Below are positions 20,740-30,160 of a DNA stretch of 64,000 nucleotides, in pieces (within the stretch, counting starts at the first letter, position 1; every line of letters starts with the position of its first letter). Made by a program: the position numbers and the translations under genes. The DNA is taken from NCBI RefSeq assembly GCF_000689255.1, contig NZ_HG964446.1, positions 1,416,484-1,480,483 of the forward strand, given 5' to 3'. The stretch is from Mycobacterium triplex. Lineage in GTDB: Bacteria; Actinomycetota; Actinomycetes; Mycobacteriales; Mycobacteriaceae. A model generated the notes under the pieces. The model saw nothing but the letters and a program-made list of their open reading frames with translations, did not search any database and was not told the DNA's origin.

Positions 20740-20794
20740 GTTGAGTGCCTCCTCGGGAACGGCAGGTGGTGAGACGGCCTGGGGCCGTGACCGA

Positions 20795-20800
20795 ATTCTA
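20795..20800 (-). promoter_or_regulatory. Candidate -10 box of the pstS-like gene
   Basis: On the minus strand TAGAAT lies about 55 bp before the GTG; a weak -35 (TGCCAT, 20818-20823) stands 17 bp further upstream. The rest of the 20740-21203 interval (464 bp) holds no gene I can support and no clear Pho-box repeats. Confidence 0.4.
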
Positions 20801-21203
20801 GCGACGCGGTGTTGTCCATGGCAGTGGTGACCTGCGGCAACCGCATGAACCGGAGCAGGGGCGGGCGGGTGTGCACTCAGTCCCCGGCGGCATGGGTAGC
20901 CTGGACGACTGAGACGGCGCCCGGCATCGGCGGCGAGCCCGGTTTCGGGGTGCATCTCCACCCCGCTTTAGACACACGTCGAGATTCGCAGCAATCGAAG
21001 CGACGCGCAAACAAACATCAGGTGAATTGAAAGTTTGCAACGCCGACCCCGAGTGACGCGATGACTATCGCAGTTTGCGAAGTCGCATTTCGAGCGCTAT
21101 TGGCAGCGGTTGATTACCATCTGACTTCGTGTCGTCCGCGGTTAGCTGGAATCACCCAGCGAATCGTGAGTGCGCCGCCAATCGTCCGCTGTGGAGGTGA
21201 CCG

Positions 21204-22085
21204 ATGACCACCCAAGCCCCGCCGACCCACGCCGCCCCGCCACCGAAGAAGAGAAGCCACTTGCTGCTGGGCATCGGCATTCTCGTGGCCTTCATCGTGG
21301 TGTACGCGTTGTCGTTGTTCGGCTTTCTGCTGCTGGGCGAATCGGCGGCGCCCCTTAAGGCCCCGGACCTCAACGCGGCCGACGACACCGTGGTTTTGGT
21401 GCGGCTGGAGAAACTCGAGACCGTCGCCAATCGCCTCGGGGTGAAGGTGCTGGTGTACCCGCAAGAGGCCATGTGGGACCCGCGCTTGGACGTCTTGAAA
21501 CAGGACACCGCGGTGCGGATGGATCCGCCGAATGACTTGGGGGACTTGGTCTATCCGGCGGGGAAGTCGCCGGCACAGGTGGCCACCACGGTCGAGGCCC
21601 ACGGCGACCCGGAGATCTGGCCCTTCGACTCCTACGAGACGGACACCCTCTCGGCCGACGTGCTCGTCGGGTCGGGTGACGACCGCAAATACAAACCCGC
21701 CCGTATCGAGGTCGCCGGAAAGTTGGAAGGCTGGGACGTCAGCGTTCAACGGGTCGGCGACGGCGGCGACAGCGTGATCATCACCCTGGAGAGGTCCAAG
21801 GCGCCGCTGATCTTCGATCTGGGAATCTGCCTGGTGTTGTTCGCCATGCCCACGATGGCGCTGGCGGTCGTCATCCCGATGCTGATCGGCAAGCGGAAGT
21901 TGGTGCCCCCGTTCGGCGGGTGGTTCGCCGCGCTGCTGTTCGCGGTCATCCCGATCCGCAACTTCCTGCCGGGGGCCCCGCCACCGGGTGCCTGGATCGA
22001 CCAAGCGCTGGTGATCTGGGTGCTGATCGCCCTGGTCGGGGCGATGGGGCTGTACATGATCGCCTGGTACAAGCGATCGGATTAG
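21204..22085 (+). CDS. DUF4436-like membrane protein, copy 2
   Basis: This 293-aa paralogue of the 18669 and 23142 genes has the same plan: N-terminal helix, soluble domain with NRLGVKVLVYPQEAMWD and IWPFDSYETDTLSADVLVG, then three helices including APLIFDLGICLVLFAMPTM and IPIRNFLPGAPPPGAWID. It is the most diverged of the three (FLPGAPP in place of ILPGNPP). A TACCATCTG motif lies at 21115-21123. The maturase gene follows 18 nt downstream, so the two are probably co-transcribed. Confidence 0.85.
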   Translation: MTTQAPPTHAAPPPKKRSHLLLGIGILVAFIVVYALSLFGFLLLGESAAPLKAPDLNAADDTVVLVRLEKLETVANRLGVKVLVYPQEAMWDPRLDVLKQDTAVRMDPPNDLGDLVYPAGKSPAQVATTVEAHGDPEIWPFDSYETDTLSADVLVGSGDDRKYKPARIEVAGKLEGWDVSVQRVGDGGDSVIITLERSKAPLIFDLGICLVLFAMPTMALAVVIPMLIGKRKLVPPFGGWFAALLFAVIPIRNFLPGAPPPGAWIDQALVIWVLIALVGAMGLYMIAWYKRSD

Positions 22086-22103
22086 CGCGCGCCCTACCCT
22101 GAG

Positions 22104-23006
22104 GTGGTGCTCACCGAGTTGGTCGATCTCCCCGGCGCCACCTTCCGCATGGGCTCGACGAGCTTCTACCCCGAAGAGGCGCCGATCCACACCGTGACCG
22201 TGGGCTCGTTCGCGGTGGAGCGGCACCCGGTGACCAACGCGCAGTTTGCCGAATTCGTCGCTGCCACAGGCTATGTCACGGTCGCTGAGCAGCCGATCGA
22301 CCCGGCGCTGTACCCCGGTGCGGATCCCGGCCAGCTCAGCCCGGGCGCAATGGTGTTCCGTCCCACGCCGGGCCCGGTCGACCTGCGCGACTGGCGGCAG
22401 TGGTGGGACTGGGTGCCCGGCGCCAGTTGGCGCCATCCGTTCGGACCGGACAGCGACGTGGCGGACCGCGCCGATCATCCGGTCGTCCAGGTCGCGTATC
22501 CGGACGCGGCCGCCTATGCGCGCTGGGCCGGACGCCGGTTGCCGACGGAAGCGGAGTGGGAGTACGCGGCCCGCGGCGGCTCCGCGACTACCTACGCCTG
22601 GGGTGACGAGCCCAATCCCGGCGGGCAACTGATGGCTAACACGTGGCAGGGCAGCTTCCCGTACCGCAACGACGGTGCGCTCGGCTGGGTGGGAACGTCG
22701 CCGGTCGGGCAGTTTCCGCCGAACGGGTTCGGGCTGCACGACATGATCGGCAACGTCTGGGAGTGGACCGCCACCGAGTTCTCCGCCCATCATCGGCTCG
22801 ACCAGCCCCCGAAGGCCTGCTGTACCCCGTCGGGACCCGCCGACCCGGCCGTCAGCCAGGCCCTGAAGGGCGGCTCGCACCTGTGCGCGCCGGAGTATTG
22901 CCACCGCTACCGCCCGGCGGCCCGGTCGCCGCAATCGCAGGACACCGCCACCACCCACATCGGGTTTCGCTGCGTGGCCGATCGCGGATCGGCCACGGCG
23001 CGTTAA
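22104..23006 (+). CDS. Formylglycine-generating enzyme (sulfatase maturase)
   Basis: This 300-aa FGE-sulfatase domain protein converts the Cys of CxPxR in type I sulfatases to formylglycine with O2 and copper. It shows FRMGSTSFYPEEAPIHTV, the FGE body GRRLPTEAEWEYAARGGS, GNVWEWTATEF and the catalytic segment GGSHLCAPEYCHRYRPAAR, where the C-x4-C pair matches the two copper-binding active-site cysteines of bacterial FGEs. The client is almost certainly the arylsulfatase at 15520. GTG 22104 is used; it matches Rv0712 in position. Confidence 0.93.
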   Translation: MVLTELVDLPGATFRMGSTSFYPEEAPIHTVTVGSFAVERHPVTNAQFAEFVAATGYVTVAEQPIDPALYPGADPGQLSPGAMVFRPTPGPVDLRDWRQWWDWVPGASWRHPFGPDSDVADRADHPVVQVAYPDAAAYARWAGRRLPTEAEWEYAARGGSATTYAWGDEPNPGGQLMANTWQGSFPYRNDGALGWVGTSPVGQFPPNGFGLHDMIGNVWEWTATEFSAHHRLDQPPKACCTPSGPADPAVSQALKGGSHLCAPEYCHRYRPAARSPQSQDTATTHIGFRCVADRGSATAR

Positions 23007-23141
23007 CGCCGGCTTTCCGGCACGTGACACTAGTCTCCGCGGCATCGGATTTCGTTGCGCGGACCGTGCGGATGTTCGCTACCATCTGCCCGTGTCGCCT
23101 CGTCGAGCTGGATTTCGCCAGCGAGTGGCTGGCCGGGACCG

Positions 23142-24095
23142 ATGACCACCGAAACGCCGCCGACAGAGGCGCCACCGGAGGCAAAACCGCCGCACAAGTC
23201 GGGCCCATTCAGTTATCTCAACCGTCACCGGCCGCGCCTCTCACTCGGCGCGTTCATCCTGGCGGTCGTCGCCGGCGTCTACGTCTTCTCGCTGTTCGGT
23301 GTGCACTACTTGCAGCGATCCGAGGGGCCGCTCCCGCCGCTGGACCTCAGCCAGGGTGGTGGCAACGACACCATCGTGCAGCTGCGTCTCGACGACTTCA
23401 AGACCACGTCCAATCGCCTGAAGGTGGACGTGCTCGTCTACCCTCCGGATTCGTTGTACGACAGGCGATTCGACGTACTGAACACCGACGTCGCCGTGCG
23501 CCTGTATCCGACGAACGATCTCGGCGACCTGCAGTTCCCGAAAGGCAAGGCGCCGGCGCAGGTCGAAACCACGATCGAAGCGCACGGCGATCCGGCCAAC
23601 TGGCCGCTGGACACCTACAAAACCGAGAAAATCTCGGCCGATACCTTCATCGGGTCCGGCGATGACCGCAAGAAACTGCCCGCCCGCGTCGAGGTAACCG
23701 GGGGGTTGGACGGCTGGGACGTCGACGTCGACCGCGTCGACGAAACCAGCGACGTGAACTCGCGCGGCCTCGACGACGCGCAACTGGTCATCACGATGAA
23801 ACGGGCCAAGGGGCCGCTGGTGTTCGACATCTTCATCTGCATCGTCCTCATCACCCTGCCGACCCTGGCGCTGTTGGTGGCCATTCCGATGGTGATGGGT
23901 CGCAGAAAGTTCGTTCCGCCGTTCGGAACCTGGTATGCCGCGATGCTGTTCGCGATCGTCCCGCTGCGAAATATCCTGCCCGGCAATCCACCGCCGGGCT
24001 CGTGGATCGACCAGGCCATCGTGCAGTGGGTGCTGATCGCGCTGGTGGTGGCGATGAGTCTGTACATCCTCGCCTGGGTCCGGCAGGGCGACTGA
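23142..24095 (+). CDS. DUF4436-like membrane protein, copy 3
   Basis: This 317-aa third paralogue begins at ATG 23142 with a Pro/Glu-rich cytoplasmic start (TTETPPTEAPPEAKPP), then a helix at about 38-58. The soluble domain has NRLKVDVLVYPPDSLYD and NWPLDTYKTEKISADTFIG; the C-terminal helices include GPLVFDIFICIVLITLP and AIVPLRNILPGNPPPGSWID. It is closer to copy 1 than to copy 2. The motif TACCATCTG (23080-23088) precedes it. The IS element lies just downstream. Confidence 0.85.
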   Translation: MTTETPPTEAPPEAKPPHKSGPFSYLNRHRPRLSLGAFILAVVAGVYVFSLFGVHYLQRSEGPLPPLDLSQGGGNDTIVQLRLDDFKTTSNRLKVDVLVYPPDSLYDRRFDVLNTDVAVRLYPTNDLGDLQFPKGKAPAQVETTIEAHGDPANWPLDTYKTEKISADTFIGSGDDRKKLPARVEVTGGLDGWDVDVDRVDETSDVNSRGLDDAQLVITMKRAKGPLVFDIFICIVLITLPTLALLVAIPMVMGRRKFVPPFGTWYAAMLFAIVPLRNILPGNPPPGSWIDQAIVQWVLIALVVAMSLYILAWVRQGD

Positions 24096-24167
24096 TCCGC
24101 AGGACAGTTCGTCGGCGCTGGCGCCGCACGTCATGGCGGCGCCGGAGCTGAACAGAAATGTCGGCCT

Positions 24168-25483
24168 GTTGCCTCACGTCAAGATGCGCGCGAAGGGGGA
24201 TTCGTTGCCTCACGTGAGCGTGCGCGCTTTGTCACTGGGGCTGGAGTGCCGTCGCCGGGTTTGCTGGTGGCCAGACTGAATAACTGCGCGGTCAACGCTT
24301 GAACCTGGCGTCGAGTTGCAGCGGGATTGATTAGTGAGTAGGTCCGCTTGAGTGCCACGGTGCGTTCCACGGTCATGATCGGGTGATCGATCGCGCGGTG
24401 AAACGGGGTGGTGGCTTTGTCGTGTTTCTTGGACACCTTGGCTCCTGTGCGGACCTTGGATATCAGTTTCTGCTGAGGGTGGAAGTAGTTGGTCAGCATT
24501 GACTGCAGGTGCCAGATCTCGTTGAGTAGCAACAGTTCTGACGCGGTGTCGTAGCGGTAGTAGCCGACCACTGTGCGGACCACTGTCCAGTTCTTCTGCT
24601 CGACGTGGCAGCCGTCGTTCTTGTTGCCCGGTCGTGATCGGGTGAAGGTGATGTTTCGGTCTTGGCACCAGGTCAGCAGGTCGTCGTTGATGAATTCCGA
24701 GCCGTTGTCGCAGTCCACGCCCAGGATCGGGAACGGCATCATGGTGGCGATGTGATTGAGGGCGGCCAGTACGTGTTTGGCGGTTCTGTCGGGCAGTGAG
24801 CGGCTCTCGGTCCAGCCGGTGGCGATGTCGGTGACCGTCAGCGTGAAGGCATGGCCCCCACCGCGGTTGCCGCCATCGTGGAAGACCGTGTCGATCTCGA
24901 CGAAGCCGGGCATGGCCTCATTCCATTCGGCCCAGGTGCGTATCGGGATCTGGCTTTTGAGCAGCGATCCCGGCTTGGTGCCCACACGTCCTCTGATCGT
25001 GTATTTGGCTCGCTCATCGGCTAGGCGGCGATCGATGGTGGCCGCCGACATCGACACCAGCAACGCCGCGGTCTCATCACTGATGACCAGCTCCCGGAAG
25101 TGACGCAGCACTGCCACCAGCTCGCCCAGCATAGGGGCGATCCGTTTGCCGGCGGGCATGCCCAGCACCGTCCAGCAGACCGTCAATGCCGCGATCACCT
25201 CGGGCCCGTACGTGACCGGCCGGTGACTGTGTGCGGCGACGATTTTAGGCTGCAGCGCCGCTTTGAGCGCCTTGCGGGCATGGCTTCGGTGCCACCCGGT
25301 GTTGGCGCACAACTCGTCGAGGATCCGGCTCTTAGCGCGCTTGCTCGCCTGCTGGTAGCGGGTCGCGGCCGCCTCGGTGATTGCTCTGCGCTCTACCAAC
25401 GTCAACCCCATCCACTGGGCGTACGCGCGCATTTTCAGTGAGGCAACGACCCACCCTCTCGCGCGCATTTAAGACGAGTCAAC
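24168..25483. mobile_element. Insertion sequence with long iterated terminal repeats
   Basis: About 1.3 kb, filled by one transposase gene on the minus strand. Left end: GTTGCCTCACGTCAAGATG (24168 on), then GCGCGCG, a second GTTGCCTCACGT at 24204 and TGCGCGC. Right end, read inward on the other strand: GTTGACTCGTC from 25483, ATGCGCGCG, GTTGCCTCACTGA (25447-25435) and ATGCGCGC. Each end therefore carries two GTTG..CTC / GCGCGC units 36 nt apart. No target-site duplication is clear, so the outer boundaries are good to a few bases only. Confidence 0.75.
24179..25432 (-). CDS. DDE transposase (rve/integrase catalytic domain)
   Basis: A helix-turn-helix N-terminus ([32 protein letters not shown]) is followed by an rve-type catalytic core: [12 protein letters not shown] (first Asp), [15 protein letters not shown] (second Asp) and [10 protein letters not shown] (Glu). 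The core resembles IS3/IS481-superfamily integrases, but I cannot name the IS. ATG 25432 gives 417 aa; an ATG at 25468 inside the terminal repeat would add 12 residues. The gene looks intact and ends within the left terminal repeat. Confidence 0.85.
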   Translation of the reverse strand: MRAYAQWMGLTLVERRAITEAAATRYQQASKRAKSRILDELCANTGWHRSHARKALKAALQPKIVAAHSHRPVTYGPEVIAALTVCWTVLGMPAGKRIAPMLGELVAVLRHFRELVISDETAALLVSMSAATIDRRLADERAKYTIRGRVGTKPGSLLKSQIPIRTWAEWNEAMPGFVEIDTVFHDGGNRGGGHAFTLTVTDIATGWTESRSLPDRTAKHVLAALNHIATMMPFPILGVDCDNGSEFINDDLLTWCQDRNITFTRSRPGNKNDGCHVEQKNWTVVRTVVGYYRYDTASELLLLNEIWHLQSMLTNYFHPQQKLISKVRTGAKVSKKHDKATTPFHRAIDHPIMTVERTVALKRTYSLINPAATRRQVQALTAQLFSLATSKPGDGTPAPVTKRARSREATNPPSRAS

Positions 25484-25501
25484 GCGGTCAGAGGCCGTCG
25501 C

Positions 25502-25522
25502 TATACTCGAACACATGTTCGA
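25502..25522 (+). promoter_or_regulatory. LexA (SOS) box and -10 hexamer over the HNH gene start
   Basis: TCGAAC-ACAT-GTTCGA (25507-25522) is a perfect match to the mycobacterial LexA site TCGAAC-N4-GTTCGA. The ATG of the HNH gene (25515) lies inside it. TATACT at 25502-25507 is a good -10 whose start point would fall at about 25514-25515, predicting a leaderless, LexA-repressed transcript. Confidence 0.85.
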
Positions 25523-26972
25523 ATCCACGTGGGCGTCCCGTGCTACGCCGGAGTCGGCGGCGCTGTTGGATCGGGTGCGTGAGGCGGGCCGGGCGGAGGC
25601 CCGCGCGGCCGCGGAGCGGTTGGTGGCCGTCGGGGAGTTGTTGGTGGTGCGCTGCCGTGATTCCGGCGAGGAGGCCGACTGGGCCGCCGATACGTGGCAG
25701 GCGGTGGCCGCGCAGGTGGGGGCGGCGTTGAACTGCAGCGTGGCGATGGGGCATAGCTATCTGCGCTACGCGATGGCGCTGCGTGATCGGCTGCCGGAGG
25801 TGGGCAAGGTTTTCCAGGCCGGTGACATTGATTATCGAGCGTTTCAGACGATCGTGTTCCGCACCGATTTGATCACCGATCCGCAGGTGTTGGCCAAGGT
25901 GGATGCCCGGCTGGCGGTGCTGGTGTCGCGGCGCCGGGCGCTGACCCGCGGGGGCCTGGCGGCCGCGGTCGACCGCGTCGTGGCGATGGCCGATGCCGAT
26001 GCGGTGCGCCGGGCCGACCAGGCATCCGCGGATCGGTATGTCGACGTGATTGGCGACGCGTCGGGGATGGCGTGGGTGGACGGAAAACTGCTGGGCCCGG
26101 ACGGGCAGGCGGTGGATCGCCGGCTTACCGAGTTGGCCGCAACGGTCTGCGACGGTGATCCGCGCACGGCCCGGCAGCGACGCGCCGATGCGTTGGGGGC
26201 GTTGGCCGCCGGGGCCGCGCGGCTGGTGTGCGGGTGCGGACGTAGCGTGTGCCCGGCAGCGGGCGAGCCGGCACCGAAGAGCAGCGTGGTGATCCATGTG
26301 ATCGCCGAGCAGTCCACCGTCGCGGGCACCGGCAATACGCCTGGGGTGTTGCCCGGCCTCGAGGGCCTGCTCCCGGCCGATTTGGTCGCCGAGTTGGCCA
26401 AGTCGGCGCGGTTGGCGCCGCTGAGCATTCCGGCGGGAGCACCCGAGCCGGGCTATACGCCGTCGGGTGCGCTGGCCGAGTTCGTGCGGTGTCGGGATCT
26501 GACGTGTCGAGCTCCGGGGTGTGACCAACCGGCCGTCCGCTGCGACGTCGATCACACCATTCCCTACGCCGACGGGGGTGCTACCTGCGCGGCGAACCTG
26601 AAATGCCTGTGCCGGCTTCATCATCTGATGAAAACCTTCTGGGGCTGGCGCGACGAGCAGTTGCCCGATGGCACGGTGATCTGGCGGCTTCCCGACGGGC
26701 ACACCTACGTGACCATGCCGGGCAGCGCGCTGCTGTTTCCGAGCTTGTGTGCGCCCACCGGCGCAGCACCGAAAGCCGCGGCGGCCGCCGAGCGGTGCGG
26801 GGAGCGCACCGCGATGATGCCGCTGCGCACCAAAACCCGCGCCCAAAACCGGGCCGCGCGCATCGCCTCGGAACGCCGCCACAACCGCGACGCCCGACTG
26901 GCCCAGCGCCCCGAGTGCCCGGCCCGCGTCGGCCCCGCCCCGCCCGCCGACGAAGAACCACCACCGTTCTAG
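25515..26972 (+). CDS. 13E12/DUF222-type HNH endonuclease
   Basis: The 485-aa protein has an N-terminal DUF222 helical region (EARAAAERLVAVGELLVVR..WAADTWQAVAAQVGAALN) and a C-terminal HNH domain CRAPGCDQPAVRCDVDHTIP...ANLKCLCRLHH, with the zinc cysteines and the DH..N..H catalytic set intact. The protein belongs to the multicopy mycobacterial 13E12 repeat family; several members are reported as DNA-damage-inducible, which agrees with the LexA box over this start. Its cellular role is unknown. The basic C-terminal tail is Arg/Ala-rich. Confidence 0.88.
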   Translation: MFESTWASRATPESAALLDRVREAGRAEARAAAERLVAVGELLVVRCRDSGEEADWAADTWQAVAAQVGAALNCSVAMGHSYLRYAMALRDRLPEVGKVFQAGDIDYRAFQTIVFRTDLITDPQVLAKVDARLAVLVSRRRALTRGGLAAAVDRVVAMADADAVRRADQASADRYVDVIGDASGMAWVDGKLLGPDGQAVDRRLTELAATVCDGDPRTARQRRADALGALAAGAARLVCGCGRSVCPAAGEPAPKSSVVIHVIAEQSTVAGTGNTPGVLPGLEGLLPADLVAELAKSARLAPLSIPAGAPEPGYTPSGALAEFVRCRDLTCRAPGCDQPAVRCDVDHTIPYADGGATCAANLKCLCRLHHLMKTFWGWRDEQLPDGTVIWRLPDGHTYVTMPGSALLFPSLCAPTGAAPKAAAAAERCGERTAMMPLRTKTRAQNRAARIASERRHNRDARLAQRPECPARVGPAPPADEEPPPF

Positions 26973-27056
26973 CGGCAGAATTCTCAGCATGGGCTCGTCA
27001 CCGCTTGCCGGGTGAACAGCGCACCGCGCGCCGGCCGATGCGCCCTCGTCGGAAAT

Positions 27057-27085
27057 TTGGCGCTGAGCAGGTCTTCACCTAGACT
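27057..27085 (+). promoter_or_regulatory. Promoter of the rplN ribosomal operon
   Basis: TTGGCG (27057-27062) and TAGACT (27080-27085) are spaced 17 bp, a good SigA promoter. The implied leader to the rplN GTG is about 163 nt. The interval 26973-27254 contains no other gene. Confidence 0.7.
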
Positions 27086-27254
27086 CTAGGGGTTGCCTTG
27101 GGCAGACCTCGGCCGGTGCGCGCAAGCGTCACAGGCCCCGCGTGCCCTTCGGCAACAAAGACCGCGCACGTCAGGTTTTTGGTGGGCCTTGCTTTCTGGA
27201 GGTTTGCCGAGGTGTTCTCCTGCCGTGCACACGTGAACTCAGTCAGGAGATCGA

Positions 27255-27623
27255 GTGATTCAGCAGGAATCGCGGCTGAAGGTCGCCGATAACACCGGCG
27301 CCAAGGAGATCTTGTGCATCCGGGTGCTCGGTGGCTCGTCGCGACGCTACGCCGGCATCGGTGACGTCATCGTCGCCACCGTCAAGGACGCCATCCCGGG
27401 TGGCAACGTCAAGCGCGGTGACGTCGTCAAGGCAGTCGTGGTGCGCACCGTCAAGGAGCGCAGGCGTCCCGACGGCAGCTACATCAAGTTCGACGAGAAC
27501 GCCGCGGTAATCATCAAGCCCGACAACGACCCGCGCGGGACCCGCATCTTCGGGCCGGTCGGGCGCGAACTGCGCGAGAAGCGATTCATGAAGATCATCT
27601 CGCTGGCCCCGGAGGTTTTGTAG
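27255..27623 (+). CDS. rplN: 50S ribosomal protein L14
   Basis: This 122-aa L14 begins [20 protein letters not shown] and contains [16 protein letters not shown] and [15 protein letters not shown] [15 protein letters not shown]. It binds 23S rRNA at the subunit interface and, in other bacteria, RsfS. GTG 27255 follows CAGGAGA. It starts the second ribosomal operon, which the sulfatase island, IS and HNH gene separate from rpsQ. Confidence 0.98.
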
Positions 27624-27941
27624 ATGAAGGTCAAGAAGGACGACACCGTCCTGGTGATCGCGGGCAAGGACAAGGGCGCCAAAGGCAAAGTGCTCAAGGT
27701 CTACCCGGACCGCGACCGCGTACTGGTCGAGGGTGTCAACGCGATCAAGAAGCACACCGCGGTTTCGACCAACCAGCGCGGCGCCCGCTCCGGCGGAATC
27801 GTCACCCAGGAAGCGCCGATTCACATCTCCAACGTGATGGTGGTCGACTCCGATGGTAAGCCGACTCGCGTCGGCTACCGGGTCGACGAGGAGACCGGCA
27901 AGCGCGTCCGCATTTCCAAGCGCAACGGCAAGGACATCTGA
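27624..27941 (+). CDS. rplX: 50S ribosomal protein L24
   Basis: This 105-aa protein has the KOW motif [20 protein letters not shown] and [19 protein letters not shown]. It initiates 50S assembly and sits near the tunnel exit. The ATG directly follows the rplN stop with no spacer, and rplE begins 1 nt after its own stop. Confidence 0.98.
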   Translation: MKVKKDDTVLVIAGKDKGAKGKVLKVYPDRDRVLVEGVNAIKKHTAVSTNQRGARSGGIVTQEAPIHISNVMVVDSDGKPTRVGYRVDEETGKRVRISKRNGKDI

Positions 27942-27942
27942 C

Positions 27943-28506
27943 ATGACCACCGCAGAGAAAGTGCAGCCGCGCCTGAAAGAGCGCTACCGCAACGAGATTC
28001 GCGATGCGCTGCACAAGGAATTCGGCTACGCCAACGTCATGCAGATCCCGACCGTGACCAAGGTGGTCGTCAACATGGGCGTCGGCGACGCCGCCCGGGA
28101 CGCCAAGTTGATCAACGGTGCGGTCAGCGACCTGGCCCTGATCACCGGCCAGCGGCCCGAAATCCGCAAGGCCCGCAAGTCCATCGCGCAGTTCAAGTTG
28201 CGCGAGGGCATGCCGATCGGGGCGCGGGTCACCCTGCGGGGCGACCGGATGTGGGAGTTCCTCGACCGGCTCACTTCCATTGCGCTGCCGCGTATTCGTG
28301 ACTTCCGCGGGCTGTCGCCCAAGCAGTTCGACGGCGTCGGCAACTACACCTTCGGACTGGCCGAGCAGTCGGTGTTCCACGAGATCGACGTGGACAAGAT
28401 CGACCGGGTCCGCGGCATGGACATCAACGTCGTCACTTCGGCGACGAACGACGACGAAGGACGAGCGCTGTTGCGGGCCCTCGGCTTTCCGTTCAAGGAG
28501 AACTGA
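27943..28506 (+). CDS. rplE: 50S ribosomal protein L5
   Basis: This 187-aa L5 contains [40 protein letters not shown] and FNYTFGL-type [17 protein letters not shown]. It is the 5S rRNA binding protein of the central protuberance. ATG 27943 is preferred to the upstream in-frame GTG at 27853, which would overlap rplX by 89 nt. Confidence 0.97.
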   Translation: MTTAEKVQPRLKERYRNEIRDALHKEFGYANVMQIPTVTKVVVNMGVGDAARDAKLINGAVSDLALITGQRPEIRKARKSIAQFKLREGMPIGARVTLRGDRMWEFLDRLTSIALPRIRDFRGLSPKQFDGVGNYTFGLAEQSVFHEIDVDKIDRVRGMDINVVTSATNDDEGRALLRALGFPFKEN

Positions 28507-28510
28507 GTAG

Positions 28511-28696
28511 ATGGCTAAGAAGGCACTGGTTAACAAGGCAGCGCGGAAGCCGCGGTTCGCGGTGCGTTCCTACACCCGCTGCAGCAAGTGCGGACGTCCG
28601 CGTGCGGTTTACCGCAAGTTCGGGCTGTGCAGGATCTGCCTGCGCGAAATGGCGCACGCGGGCGAGCTGCCCGGCGTGCAGAAGAGCAGCTGGTAA
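28511..28696 (+). CDS. rpsZ: 30S ribosomal protein S14, zinc type
   Basis: This 61-aa protein has the zinc ribbon [20 protein letters not shown] (two CxxC pairs), so it is the short zinc-binding S14 form. Mycobacteria usually hold a second, zinc-free S14 elsewhere, induced by zinc limitation. It starts 4 nt after rplE. The 86-bp spacer to rpsH is longer than elsewhere in the operon. Confidence 0.98.
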   Translation: MAKKALVNKAARKPRFAVRSYTRCSKCGRPRAVYRKFGLCRICLREMAHAGELPGVQKSSW

Positions 28697-28782
28697 CAGG
28701 CACAGGACTACAGACCAACCCAGAACAGGTGCGCGACAGGCCCCTAACGGGAACCATCGCGAGGAAGGTTACAGACGCTGTC

Positions 28783-29181
28783 ATGACAATGACGGACCCG
28801 ATCGCAGACTTCTTGACACGTCTGCGCAACGCCAATTCGGCGTATCACGACGAGGTGACGTTGCCGCACTCCAAGATCAAGGCCAACATCGCCCAGATCC
28901 TCAAGAGCGAGGGATACATCAGCGACTTCCGGACCGAAGATGCTCGGGTCGGCAAGGCGCTGGTCGTTCAGCTCAAGTACGGACCCAGCCGGGAACGCAG
29001 CATCGCCGGCCTGCGCCGGGTCTCCAAGCCCGGTCTGCGGGTGTACGCGAAATCCACCAACTTGCCGCGCGTGCTCGGCGGGCTTGGCGTGGCGATCATC
29101 TCGACGTCGTCAGGCCTGCTCACCGACCGTCAGGCAGCCAGACAGGGCGTGGGCGGCGAAGTCCTCGCGTACGTGTGGTGA
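28783..29181 (+). CDS. rpsH: 30S ribosomal protein S8
   Basis: This 132-aa S8 shows [39 protein letters not shown] and the C-terminal [19 protein letters not shown] signature. It is a central-domain 16S rRNA binder and, in E. coli, the translational repressor of this operon. The start at ATG 28783 matches the family N-terminus; earlier in-frame codons overlap the rpsZ region. Confidence 0.97.
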   Translation: MTMTDPIADFLTRLRNANSAYHDEVTLPHSKIKANIAQILKSEGYISDFRTEDARVGKALVVQLKYGPSRERSIAGLRRVSKPGLRVYAKSTNLPRVLGGLGVAIISTSSGLLTDRQAARQGVGGEVLAYVW

Positions 29182-29191
29182 GGGGGTAACC

Positions 29192-29731
29192 ATGTCGCGC
29201 ATTGGTAAGAAGCCGATTCCGGTTCCCGCCGGAGTCGACGTAACGATTGACGGGCAAAACGTCTCGGTGAAGGGCCCCAAGGGCACCCTCGGTCTGACGA
29301 TCGCCGAGCCGATCACCGTGGTACGCAGCGAAGACGGTGCGATCGTGGTCAACCGGCCGGACGACGAGCGGGAAAGCCGTTCGCTGCACGGGTTGTCGCG
29401 CACGCTGGTGTCCAACCTGGTCACCGGTGTCACGCAGGGCTACACCACCAAGATGGAGATCTTCGGCGTCGGCTACCGGGTACAGCTCAAGGGCCGTAAC
29501 CTCGAGTTCGCGCTCGGATACAGCCATCCCGTGTTGATCGAGGCGCCCGAAGGCATCACGTTCGCGGTGGAGTCGCCGACGAAGTTCAGCGTCACCGGGA
29601 TCGACAAGCAGCAAGTCGGCCAGATTTCGGCGAACATCCGCCGCCTGCGCCGTCCCGACCCGTACAAGGGCAAGGGCGTGCGGTACGAGGGCGAGCAGGT
29701 CCGCCGCAAGGTCGGAAAGACAGGTAAGTAG
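29192..29731 (+). CDS. rplF: 50S ribosomal protein L6
   Basis: This 179-aa L6 begins [20 protein letters not shown] and contains [20 protein letters not shown] and [20 protein letters not shown]. It lies near the factor-binding site. ATG 29192 follows AGGGGG; the upstream open frame is a shadow of rpsH. Confidence 0.97.
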   Translation: MSRIGKKPIPVPAGVDVTIDGQNVSVKGPKGTLGLTIAEPITVVRSEDGAIVVNRPDDERESRSLHGLSRTLVSNLVTGVTQGYTTKMEIFGVGYRVQLKGRNLEFALGYSHPVLIEAPEGITFAVESPTKFSVTGIDKQQVGQISANIRRLRRPDPYKGKGVRYEGEQVRRKVGKTGK

Positions 29732-29733
29732 TC

Positions 29734-30138
29734 ATGGCGCAAAAACAAGCTACCGCCGAGCGGAAGCCGGTGGGGCAGAGCGTTTCCGCAACTCGCCGGG
29801 TCTCTCGACTGCGCAGGCACGCCCGGCTGCGCAAGAAGATCTCGGGGACCGGCGCGCGCCCGCGGCTGGTGGTGAACCGGTCGGCACGCCACATCCACGT
29901 GCAGCTGGTCAACGACGAGAACGGCACCACTGTGGCCGCCGCCTCGTCGATCGAGGCCGACGTTCGCGGACTGGATGGGGACAAGAAATCCCGCAGCGTG
30001 CGGGTCGGCCAGCTGATCGCCGAGCGCGCCAAGGCCGCCGGCATCGACAGCGTGGTGTTCGACCGTGGTGGATACAGCTACGGCGGACGGATCGCGGCGC
30101 TGGCCGACGCCGCCCGCGAGAACGGATTGAAATTCTGA
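29734..30138 (+). CDS. rplR: 50S ribosomal protein L18
   Basis: This 134-aa L18 has [33 protein letters not shown] and [20 protein letters not shown]. It binds 5S rRNA with L5 and L25. The N-terminal 20 residues are a short basic extension. It starts 2 nt after rplF. Confidence 0.98.
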   Translation: MAQKQATAERKPVGQSVSATRRVSRLRRHARLRKKISGTGARPRLVVNRSARHIHVQLVNDENGTTVAAASSIEADVRGLDGDKKSRSVRVGQLIAERAKAAGIDSVVFDRGGYSYGGRIAALADAARENGLKF

Positions 30139-30160
30139 TGACTACTGGAAGGACCGCATA

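Noticed and set aside
19612..21203. Pho-box in front of the PstS-like gene
   Set aside because: No direct-repeat array of the expected type could be found by eye in the 464-bp gap.
21114..23045. 643-codon minus-strand frame across DUF4436 copy 2 and the maturase
   Set aside because: Covers two well-supported genes and an intergenic gap; no domain seen.
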